A DNA stretch of 64,000 nucleotides from a virus. Both the position numbers and the translations under genes were made by a program. The stretch spans positions 1 through 64,000 of the IMG/VR virus record IMGVR_UViG_3300012920_009134, one strand, 5' to 3'. Every line of letters starts with the position of its first letter. The first letter of the stretch is position 1. Shown piece after piece: positions 1 to 5,489 of this stretch. The notes under the pieces were generated by a model that was not told the origin of the DNA, did no database searches, and saw only the letters and a list, made by a program, of their open reading frames with translations.

Positions 1-396
1 ATTGCTGTGTTTCTCCCTCGTCAAATTGGCGCTGATATTTTAGTAACTATCCTTGTATTTTTATCTGCAGTTCTTGCAATCATGTTTAAAACGGGCGGTG
101 GCAAGATACAAAATATTGTTGCAAAAAAATCTTCAACGTCTTATGTGCGTTCCGCCACTATTATTGACTTTGTTTATGCAATCATTCTTTTGGTATTCAA
201 AGAGTGGTCTAATATCCCTATGTCTACAACATGGGTGTTTGTTGGTCTTTTGTGTGGTCGTGAACTCGCTATAGCAACTTGGTACAACCGCAAAATTAAA
301 CGAGTCTTTCCTATGATTGCAAAAGATTTTCTTAAAGTAATGATGGGTTTATCTGTATCTGTTGTTATGATTCTTCTTGTTAATCTCTGCAAATAA
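1..396 (+). CDS. Small multi-spanning membrane protein, possibly 5'-truncated
   Basis: The reading frame is open from base 1, so the true start may lie to the left; the first usable internal start is a GTG at 7. From that GTG the protein has about 129 residues and four hydrophobic stretches, near residues 9-27, 45-64, 73-92 and 106-127, separated by short basic loops. This suits an inner-membrane protein with four spans. Size and topology would fit a holin, but no lysis enzyme is adjacent and I recognise no family motif, so holin is only a guess. It is followed by a 65-base gap and then a lipoprotein gene on the same strand. Confidence 0.6.
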   Translation: MAVFLPRQIGADILVTILVFLSAVLAIMFKTGGGKIQNIVAKKSSTSYVRSATIIDFVYAIILLVFKEWSNIPMSTTWVFVGLLCGRELAIATWYNRKIKRVFPMIAKDFLKVMMGLSVSVVMILLVNLCK

Positions 397-424
397 TAAA
401 AATCCCGAAAAAATCTACCCGCGA

Positions 425-451
425 CGGGCAATGCCCGATACCTACTATAGG
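425..451 (+). other. Two small hairpins just before a ribosome binding site
   Basis: CGGGC-AAT-GCCCG (425-437) is a perfect 5-bp stem. CCTA-CTA-TAGG (441-451) is a second short stem whose right arm overlaps the strong Shine-Dalgarno AGGAGGG (449-455) of the gene at 462. There is no T-run, so it is not a normal terminator. It might modulate initiation or mark an RNA end; the stems are short and could be chance. Confidence 0.3.
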
Positions 452-461
452 AGGGTTTGTT

Positions 462-887
462 ATGAAAAACTTTGTTCTTATTTTGTTTTGTTTGTTAATG
501 TCCTGTGGTGGATCCCAACAAGTCGGTGTTGATAACACCGAACTAACTGTTGCTTATGATGGCGTTGTTGAGGCGCGTTCTGGTGGTGCTTATATTGATC
601 TACACACTCTTAAGAGACTTTTAAACGATAAGAGCAAAGATCAGTATTTTATTTTTTCTGACGATATGTGCGGCGGATGTACGTCTTTAAAGAAAAGTCT
701 TCGCGAAAGAAAGTGGATTGATGAAGTGAACCTTTTAAATCTTGATGATAAGTTCGTTCAAGAACTTGCCGGATTAATGAAAATCAGGGTCTTGCCTACG
801 ATGGTTGTTGAAAAAAAGAACGACAAGGGTGTCTTAATTTTTGAAGGACCATCTGAAATCATGATGTATCTTGCTAGGAACCTTTAA
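462..887 (+). CDS. Thioredoxin-fold lipoprotein with a CGGC motif
   Basis: The 141-residue protein starts with a lipoprotein signal: a basic start, a hydrophobic run, then LLMSC with the lipid-modified cysteine at residue 15. The mature part has a thioredoxin-like layout. A FIFSDD strand runs into M-C-G-G-C (C70, C73), the place of the CxxC redox pair, and VLPT supplies the usual cis-proline at P112. It probably acts in the periplasm, anchored to a membrane, as a disulfide reductase, oxidase or thiol carrier. The ATG has a strong Shine-Dalgarno, AGGAGGG. The gene converges with the minus-strand gene at 884, overlapping by four bases. A phage could use it to protect or remodel envelope thiols during infection; that role is inference. 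Confidence 0.75.
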   Translation: MKNFVLILFCLLMSCGGSQQVGVDNTELTVAYDGVVEARSGGAYIDLHTLKRLLNDKSKDQYFIFSDDMCGGCTSLKKSLRERKWIDEVNLLNLDDKFVQELAGLMKIRVLPTMVVEKKNDKGVLIFEGPSEIMMYLARNL

Positions 888-1318
888 GCAGGTTCCACGC
901 TAGACATTGGAACACCATATTCTGACTGACTGTGTCCGCCTTCAGCATCCTTTACATATCTTTCAAGATCAACCTTGTCACCTTCAATGTCTTTGACTTG
1001 ATATACCTCACCTTCATATGTGACGTCATCGCCAACTTGAATGTCTTGATCTTCTCTAAGATCACCAGGTGCTCTTAGTTGATCCATATCAATATCATAA
1101 ATGGTAATTGTTCTTTCTTCATCTCCGCCATCGATAGCAACTTCGTATGTTTGTCCTGGGTCTATAACATCAATAATCTCTGCAACCTCTCCAGTTTGCA
1201 AGGTAACTTGTGCACCTGGTTTTAGTGTCATCATTGCTGCTATACGTGGATCCATCGTTTCGTTAAGAAAGTAACGGGGGTTAACTCTTTTTTCGTTTTG
1301 TCCTGTAAATCTTGGCAT
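884..1318 (-). CDS. Conserved phage protein, minus strand, function unknown
   Basis: A 144-residue acidic protein, one of only two convincing minus-strand genes in the window. The N-terminus MPRFTGQNEKR leads to NPRYFLNET, a short motif I associate with marine T4-like phage proteins (from memory, not searched). The rest is rich in beta-type segments with two similar stretches, GAQVTLQTGEVAEIIDV and GDDVTYEGEVYQVKDI, that look like a duplicated small barrel (KOW/SH3-like), perhaps for binding nucleic acid or protein. An AAGGAGGG Shine-Dalgarno precedes the start, and a TATAAT box lies further up. The duplicated-barrel reading is mine and unproven. Confidence 0.65.
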   Translation of the reverse strand: MPRFTGQNEKRVNPRYFLNETMDPRIAAMMTLKPGAQVTLQTGEVAEIIDVIDPGQTYEVAIDGGDEERTITIYDIDMDQLRAPGDLREDQDIQVGDDVTYEGEVYQVKDIEGDKVDLERYVKDAEGGHSQSEYGVPMSSVEPA

Positions 1319-1343
1319 TTGCTGCCCTCCTTCTGTTTTGGTA

Positions 1344-1349
1344 ATTATA
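1344..1349 (-). promoter_or_regulatory. -10 box for the minus-strand gene at 884-1318
   Basis: Read on the minus strand this is TATAAT preceded by TG, about 25 bases before the ATG at 1318 and upstream of its AAGGAGGG Shine-Dalgarno. No clear -35 is visible. It forms a divergent promoter pair with the box at 1370-1378. Confidence 0.45.
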
Positions 1350-1369
1350 CATTATTTGTTTCGAAAGTA

Positions 1370-1378
1370 TGCTATAAT
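1370..1378 (+). promoter_or_regulatory. Extended -10 promoter, start point near the cysK ATG
   Basis: TGCTATAAT is a perfect extended -10 (TGnTATAAT). It ends seven bases before the ATG at 1386, so transcription would be expected to start at or next to that ATG. No Shine-Dalgarno lies between them, which suggests a leaderless transcript. There is no convincing -35 at 16-18 bases upstream, as is common for extended -10 promoters. Confidence 0.55.
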
Positions 1379-1385
1379 TACGTAA

Positions 1386-2249
1386 ATGAGGAAATTAAAC
1401 AATCTAATTGGCAACACACCAATTATAAGAATATCAGATAATTTATACGCTAAACTTGAAACCTACAATCCCACTGGTTCTGTAAAAGATCGTATGATAT
1501 CTTATGTTGTACAAAAGGCACAATTGTATGGTGAAATAAAAAAAGGTACAATTCTCTGTGATGCCACGAGCGGGAACACCGGCATTGCTTTAAGTATGGC
1601 TGCGGCACACCTTGGATTAACTTGTGTTATTTTTATGCCAAGAAATATGTCCGAAGAGAGAAGGCAAATGATGAAAATATATGGTGCAAAAATAATCGAT
1701 GCACCTGATGATGACTTCGCTGGTGCTATAACCATGAGAGATGCGTATCTTGCTGGTAATCCAAACGCATGGTCTCCAATGCAATTTAGTAACCGCAGAA
1801 ACATAGAGTGTCATTTTTTTAACACTGCACCAGAAATTCATAGGCAGGTTGTTTCCTTGAAGAGACCATGGGAAGCATTTATACACGGTTCTGGTACAGG
1901 TGGTACCATTGAGGGTGTTCGAAGATACATACAGCATCAAAGATTAAACACTAAAGTCTGCATGGTTAAACCATCAGAGTCTCCTCATGGCATTCAAGGA
2001 ATTGCAGATGGTAAAGAGTTCTTAGCAAAAGAGAAAGATATGCATGAAGTTATTGAAATTAAAACAGAAGATGCGATTAAAAGAGCAAAAAAACTTGCTG
2101 AAGAAAAAGGTCTTTTGGTTGGCATAAGTTCCGGGGCAAACATTCTTGCATCAGAACTGTGGATAGAACAAAACAAACCCATGGGAAACATAGTTACAGT
2201 ACTCTGCGATAGGGGTGAAAGATATATGTCAATATACGGAAGTGTGTAA
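1386..2249 (+). CDS. cysK: Cysteine synthase / O-acetylserine sulfhydrylase family
   Basis: A PLP-dependent fold-type II enzyme that should make L-cysteine from O-acetyl-L-serine and sulfide in the cytoplasm. Family motifs are in order: LIGNTP near the N-terminus; NPTGSVKDR with the PLP-binding lysine K34; SGNTG at 62-66; the phosphate-binding loop GSGTGGT at 168-174; and SSGAN near 255. At 287 residues it is shorter than bacterial CysK or CysM (about 300-320), but every PLP motif is kept. CysK, CysM and cystathionine beta-synthase-like paralogs cannot be separated here. The gene has no Shine-Dalgarno and sits seven bases after a TATAAT box. It is directly followed by a gene for a peptide that is nearly half cysteine, which suggests the phage adds to the cysteine supply for that product. 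Confidence 0.85.
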   Translation: MRKLNNLIGNTPIIRISDNLYAKLETYNPTGSVKDRMISYVVQKAQLYGEIKKGTILCDATSGNTGIALSMAAAHLGLTCVIFMPRNMSEERRQMMKIYGAKIIDAPDDDFAGAITMRDAYLAGNPNAWSPMQFSNRRNIECHFFNTAPEIHRQVVSLKRPWEAFIHGSGTGGTIEGVRRYIQHQRLNTKVCMVKPSESPHGIQGIADGKEFLAKEKDMHEVIEIKTEDAIKRAKKLAEEKGLLVGISSGANILASELWIEQNKPMGNIVTVLCDRGERYMSIYGSV

Positions 2250-2262
2250 CTATTTATTATAT
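2247..2262 (+). promoter_or_regulatory. CTATTTA element upstream of the Cys-rich peptide
   Basis: TAACTATTTATTATAT begins inside the cysK stop codon. Its CTATTTA core (2250-2256) ends 22 bases before the ATG at 2279, with the Shine-Dalgarno GGAGGG in between. The same core and spacing recur before the genes at 5490, 11595, 16004 and 59386. Confidence 0.45.
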
Positions 2263-2278
2263 CATGGAGGGCAGTAAT

Positions 2279-2353
2279 ATGAAAAATCAGAAAAAATGTG
2301 AATGTTGTTGCTGTTGCGCTTGCTGCTGCAACTGTGCGTGTCATAAGGAGTAG
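2279..2353 (+). CDS. 24-residue cysteine-rich peptide
   Basis: Too short for ordinary gene finding, but well supported. The ATG follows a strong Shine-Dalgarno (GGAGGG, 2266-2271) and the TAG at 2351 is five bases before the next gene's start. The peptide is MKNQKK followed by C-E, five cysteines, A, three cysteines, N-C-A-C and HKE: 11 cysteines in 24 residues. Such density fits a metal-thiolate (metallothionein-like) or Fe-S/zinc-binding peptide, or a heavily disulfide-linked structure. There is no signal peptide, so it should stay in the reducing cytoplasm or enter the virion. The cysteine synthase just upstream fits with demand for cysteine. I know of no named family. Confidence 0.65.
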   Translation: MKNQKKCECCCCCACCCNCACHKE

Positions 2354-2357
2354 GTAA

Positions 2358-2873
2358 GTGAAACTTATAATGGAAAATTGGAGGCAGTATATTAACGAGT
2401 CTGATGATCTTGAAGAGTTAGACGAAGGTATCAAAGATATACTTAAAAAGGCAGGGATGATTGGTGCATTTGGTGCTGCTGCGCTTGGTGCAGGCGGCGC
2501 TGAAGCAAAACCTTTCAGTCAAGACACGACACTACCTCAAAATGCTAGAGAAGTTGGATTGACTAAATATGATAGTGAACACATTGTTCATATAAAGAAA
2601 AAGATAAGAGAACAAGTAAGTATTGCTATCGACAAACTCGCAGGACGCCAAGACCAATTAATGAAACTAGACAATGGCAAAAAGGCAGAGGATGGAAATC
2701 CAGCGGCGCTTCTTCTGGGTAAACTATTTAAACAAGTAGAAAAAGCACTACCTACTTTTGTTAGTAGCGATGAGGAGATCTACAAGATTGCTGAAGACAT
2801 TGTTGAGAGAAATCAAGACTTGGATCCTTTTAGCATAAAAAATCAACAAAAAAGACAAGGAACAAGAAAATGA
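2358..2873 (+). CDS. Putative internal head protein with capsid-targeting-like N-terminus
   Basis: A 171-residue protein starting at GTG, with GGAG seven bases upstream. The N-terminus MENWRQYINES is a short amphipathic helix ending in I-N-E. This is the form of T4 capsid-targeting peptides, which the gp21 prohead protease cuts after (I/L)xE. An alanine/glycine-rich hydrophobic stretch follows (about residues 32-50), then a charged, mostly helical remainder ending in a basic tail. I recognise no catalytic motif. The adjacent gene at 2870 begins with a similar MENF/LENF-type leader and overlaps by four bases, so the two are probably co-translated. Packaging in the head is inference from the leader. 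Confidence 0.6.
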   Translation: MKLIMENWRQYINESDDLEELDEGIKDILKKAGMIGAFGAAALGAGGAEAKPFSQDTTLPQNAREVGLTKYDSEHIVHIKKKIREQVSIAIDKLAGRQDQLMKLDNGKKAEDGNPAALLLGKLFKQVEKALPTFVSSDEEIYKIAEDIVERNQDLDPFSIKNQQKRQGTRK

Positions 2874-3511
2874 AACTACTATTAGAAAATTTTAAAAAGA
2901 ATATGAAAGAATTTAGAGGACCAACAGACGATCCTAGTTTCTCAGATCCTGGTTATAACGAACCAGAAGGGTTTGATGAAATGCAAGACCAAGTGTCAGA
3001 CATGCTCGACCAGGTTATGGGTGGCGAACCCATTAAACTACCCACCGGTGATTTACTTGCTTATGAAGATTTCGGAGATGGCGACGGGCAGTTTATCCTT
3101 AACCAGAGCGATGTTTTCGCCAATAGTTACGATGAGGCACAAGAGAAAATTCTTGATATGCTTATGGAAGTTTCAGGATCATTAAATGAGCAAAAAATTA
3201 AAGATTTAGTGAAGCAAAAGATTTTAGAGAATCTGGGTGCTGGTGAAACTAATCTTGCACAAGCAAGACTTAAGGGTGCTGCCGGTGCTGCTCAAAAAAA
3301 AATGCAAAACCCCGCTGTAGATAGAGCGATTGGCATGGCAACTAAAAGACTTCAGAAAGCACCTGCGCAACAAAAGGTAGATTTTCTTTTATCTATGATG
3401 CAAAAAATGGGTATCGAACCAGAAGAACTTCAAGGATTAATGACAAGATTGAAGGCAACCAATAAAAAAGCAATGGACGCTGCAGAAGAAGAAGACGTGG
3501 CGGAAGAATAA
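2870..3511 (+). CDS. Acidic phage protein with MKLLLEN leader, function unknown
   Basis: A 213-residue protein whose ATG overlaps the previous stop by four bases. It starts MKLLLENFKKNMKEF, matching the MKLIMENW leader of its neighbour. Residues 14-65 are rich in Asp, Glu, Pro and Gly and likely disordered. The second half is helical, with an alanine-rich segment and the stretch QQKVDFLLSMMQKMGIEPEEL, which looks like a small helical domain. The end is again acidic (DAAEEEDVAEE). No enzymatic motif is visible. Its place and leader suggest a prohead-associated or packaged protein, but it could equally be a scaffold-interacting protein. Confidence 0.55.
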   Translation: MKLLLENFKKNMKEFRGPTDDPSFSDPGYNEPEGFDEMQDQVSDMLDQVMGGEPIKLPTGDLLAYEDFGDGDGQFILNQSDVFANSYDEAQEKILDMLMEVSGSLNEQKIKDLVKQKILENLGAGETNLAQARLKGAAGAAQKKMQNPAVDRAIGMATKRLQKAPAQQKVDFLLSMMQKMGIEPEELQGLMTRLKATNKKAMDAAEEEDVAEE

Positions 3512-3524
3512 ATATAAAATATAT

Positions 3525-3553
3525 TTGACTTACTTTTAAAAATATGATATGCT
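3525..3553 (+). promoter_or_regulatory. Sigma70-like promoter, TTGACT-N17-TATGCT
   Basis: TTGACT (3525-3530) and TATGCT (3548-3553) are separated by exactly 17 bases, close to the housekeeping consensus. The -10 ends six bases before the ATG at 3560 and no Shine-Dalgarno intervenes, so the transcript would be leaderless or nearly so. It would serve the 3560-5331 gene run. Confidence 0.6.
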
Positions 3554-3559
3554 TATATC

Positions 3560-3760
3560 ATGGATATAGCGCTAGGAATGATGATTGGTTGTTTCATTAC
3601 AATTATTTCTATTTTCTTTACTATGAATCATATCATATCTGAAGATAAAAAGAAAAACCTACCCAATCATTACGATATCGAAATAAAATCTAAAGGTAAC
3701 CACATTAAAGGTACCCTCTACTTAAGAAAGAGGAGGGATAGATTCCATGCTTCAAGATAA
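3560..3760 (+). CDS. Small single-span membrane protein
   Basis: A 66-residue protein with one hydrophobic helix at about residues 3-27 (ALGMMIGCFITIISIFF) and a basic cytoplasmic-type tail ending RKRRDRFHASR. It starts six bases after a good promoter with no Shine-Dalgarno, so translation may be leaderless. Its 3' end overlaps the next gene by 14 bases in another frame; that gene's Shine-Dalgarno (AAGAGGAGG) lies inside it. No family is recognised. Small single-span phage proteins often act as lysis or superinfection factors, but nothing here shows that. Confidence 0.5.
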   Translation: MDIALGMMIGCFITIISIFFTMNHIISEDKKKNLPNHYDIEIKSKGNHIKGTLYLRKRRDRFHASR

Positions 3761-4226
3761 AAATTGGCACACTGGATCTAACCGTCAGATCAAATTTGAT
3801 GAAATTAAAAAGATTATTTTAGATTATATCGACAGAGGAGCAAGAATCTATATTGGTTCTGATTCTTTTATTACTCAGGGTAAAGTATGTTTTGCTTCTA
3901 CCATCTGCCTGCACGGACCAAGTCTAGGTGGAAGATATTTTTTCTTTAGAGAGAATCTAAAAACTAGTCACTTTCTCCAGTTGGTAACAAGAATCACAGA
4001 AGAAACAAGAAGATCAGTTGAACTAGCAGAGATTTTGATGTCGGAATGTCATATTGACCCCACCAATATTGAGTTGCATTTAGATGTTTCACCATTTCAA
4101 GCGAACAATGGCACCTCAAGGTTCTCTGAAATGCTCAAAGGATACGTGATAGGGTTTGGACTAGACTGCAAACTAAAACCAAATGCATGGGCAGGGCAAA
4201 CAATAGCGGACAGACACTCAAAATGA
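3747..4226 (+). CDS. YkuK-type (DUF458) RNase H-like protein
   Basis: A 159-residue protein matching, from memory, the pattern of the YkuK/DUF458 family, predicted to have the RNase H fold. The first strand carries IYIGSDS with D39 where the first metal-binding acid lies. A beta hairpin follows (GKVCFASTICL, GGRYFFFRE). Near residue 112 is ELHLDVS with the second acidic position, and the C-terminus has LKPNAWAGQTIADRHSK, whose DRHSK is the typical family ending. It probably acts on RNA or DNA-RNA hybrids, or is a related nuclease. It sits in the leaderless 3560 transcription unit and its TGA overlaps the next ATG. Family call fairly firm; biochemical role not. Confidence 0.7.
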   Translation: MLQDKNWHTGSNRQIKFDEIKKIILDYIDRGARIYIGSDSFITQGKVCFASTICLHGPSLGGRYFFFRENLKTSHFLQLVTRITEETRRSVELAEILMSECHIDPTNIELHLDVSPFQANNGTSRFSEMLKGYVIGFGLDCKLKPNAWAGQTIADRHSK

Positions 4227-4546
4227 AAGACTTAAACCACATATGCTACGACGTATCCCTCGATAAGTTGATTGAAAACTATATTTTAACAAATTACGCA
4301 CTCGATACAGTGCTTGTAATACACAACCCATTTAAGTATCAGAAAAGATTAAAAGAAATAGGACTATATTTCGATGAATGTGAAACTTTTTTTGATAAAA
4401 TAATGGTAGTTTTGGTGGAAGACGTAATGAGTGGGTTAAAGATCATAAATCTTATCAACCCCCACAGCGGACCAGTGTGTACTTTATGGGTTGAGGGTAC
4501 ATATTTTACTGATAACATAGAGGATAAACTTAGGTTCGGCACCTAA
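4223..4546 (+). CDS. Hypothetical protein, 107 aa
   Basis: I chose the ATG at 4223 because it overlaps the preceding TGA (ATGA coupling) and gives MKDLNHICYDVSLDKLIEN; an ATG further upstream would lie deep in the RNase H-like gene. The protein is mixed alpha/beta with strands such as DTVLVIHNPF, KIMVVLVED and VCTLWVEGTYF, a compact single-domain look. I recognise no motif. Tight coupling with the YkuK-like gene suggests the two products act together, perhaps as nuclease and accessory protein. Confidence 0.5.
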   Translation: MKDLNHICYDVSLDKLIENYILTNYALDTVLVIHNPFKYQKRLKEIGLYFDECETFFDKIMVVLVEDVMSGLKIINLINPHSGPVCTLWVEGTYFTDNIEDKLRFGT

Positions 4547-4557
4547 TTAACAATGAT

Positions 4558-5331
4558 ATGACTAATTTTAATAGAAAATGGAGAACTTACCTTGACGAAA
4601 GTGAACTCAGCACTGCTGGATTAATGATTCAGAAGGGTTTGCACCCAAAATTTTGGTTTAGAAGGGAACTTGATCCAAAAGTACGTCGTAAATTATTGAA
4701 AATTGCGCAAGATGTTACTCAAAATCTTGAAATATATGACTTTATTGATGACATTATCATCACTGGATCGATTGCTGCATATAATTGGCACAATCTTTCC
4801 GATATTGACCTTCACATCTTGCTTGATTTTGGTAAAGTAGACAAAAATAGAGGACTCGTTAAGAAATATTTGGACTCTCAGAAGACTTTGTGGAACAAAA
4901 ATCACGATATCATGATTAATGACCACGAAGTTGAAATATATTTTCAAGAAACTGATGAACCACACGAAGCATCAGGCATATATTCTGTTATGATGGGTAG
5001 TTGGATCAAAAAACCAGTAAAAGAAAAGGTTGAGATGGACGTTGTTGCTGCTGAAAAGAAGGCAGATGCTATTAACAACGAAATAGAGACACTTCAAAAC
5101 CTCTTTTCAAAGAAAAAATATCGTTTGGTCTATGGATTATCAGAAAAACTGAAAGGAAAGATAAAAATGATGCGTCAAAGTGGTTTGGATAAGCAAGGAA
5201 TCTATTCTCCGGAGAACTTGGCGTTTAAAATCTTGAGAAATAATGGAATTTTAGAAATTTTATCAACACTTAAGTCTCTTTCATATGATAAACTAATGTC
5301 AAGCGGTGATGTAAAGATAAAAATCGGATAA
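4558..5331 (+). CDS. Nucleotidyltransferase-fold protein with capsid-targeting-like leader
   Basis: A 257-residue protein with the pol-beta-type nucleotidyltransferase signature: a hydrophobic strand (DDIIITGS), then after ten residues S-D-I-D with metal-binding D82 and D84 (GSx10DxD), and a later strand VEIYFQE that supplies a third acidic site. The family transfers NMP to protein, RNA or small molecules. The N-terminus, MTNFNRKWRTYLDES, is a helix ending in L-D-E, like the T4 signal cut by the prohead protease. This suggests the enzyme may be packaged and ejected with the DNA, as T4 Alt is. The C-terminal half is helical and basic. No Shine-Dalgarno is apparent. The substrate is unknown. 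Confidence 0.65.
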   Translation: MTNFNRKWRTYLDESELSTAGLMIQKGLHPKFWFRRELDPKVRRKLLKIAQDVTQNLEIYDFIDDIIITGSIAAYNWHNLSDIDLHILLDFGKVDKNRGLVKKYLDSQKTLWNKNHDIMINDHEVEIYFQETDEPHEASGIYSVMMGSWIKKPVKEKVEMDVVAAEKKADAINNEIETLQNLFSKKKYRLVYGLSEKLKGKIKMMRQSGLDKQGIYSPENLAFKILRNNGILEILSTLKSLSYDKLMSSGDVKIKIG

Positions 5332-5390
5332 TAATAGGCATTTTAAGACATTTTATATTTATTTTCAATAAAGTGTAGGTTGTATAAGTT

Positions 5391-5413
5391 AGAATCGCTC
5401 AAAACGCGATTCT
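5391..5413 (+). other. Stable hairpin in the longest intergenic region (5332-5489)
   Basis: AGAATCGC (5391-5398) and GCGATTCT (5406-5413) form a perfect 8-bp stem with a seven-base loop. No T-run follows, so a simple intrinsic terminator is unlikely. The surrounding 158 bases have no ORF of note. This is the largest gap in the window and ends in a CTATTTA element and a Shine-Dalgarno. It could be an RNA processing site, an attenuator or a small structured RNA. Confidence 0.4.
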
Positions 5414-5458
5414 CGACGTCTCAGATGTAAAAAATACTCTTACCAACACCTAAAAATG

Positions 5459-5474
5459 TTTCTATTTATCCTTG
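5459..5474 (+). promoter_or_regulatory. CTATTTA element upstream of the 730-aa protein
   Basis: TTTCTATTTATCCTTG contains the core CTATTTA (5462-5468), 21 bases before the ATG at 5490, with the Shine-Dalgarno TAGGAG between. Spacing matches the other copies of the element. Confidence 0.4.
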
Positions 5475-5489
5475 TAGGAGAAAAATAAC

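Noticed and set aside
2722-2732. AACTATTTAAA as another copy of the CTATTTA promoter element
   Set aside because: It lies in the middle of the 2358 gene with no start codon at the usual distance; treated as a chance match and as a warning on motif specificity.
3508-3559. T4-type late promoter TATAAATA
   Set aside because: The AT-rich stretch has no exact TATAAATA; a sigma70-like TTGACT-N17-TATGCT fits better. I found no convincing TATAAATA before any start codon.
5391-5413. Hairpin as an intrinsic terminator
   Set aside because: Stem is good but no T-run follows, so it was listed only as a structured element.
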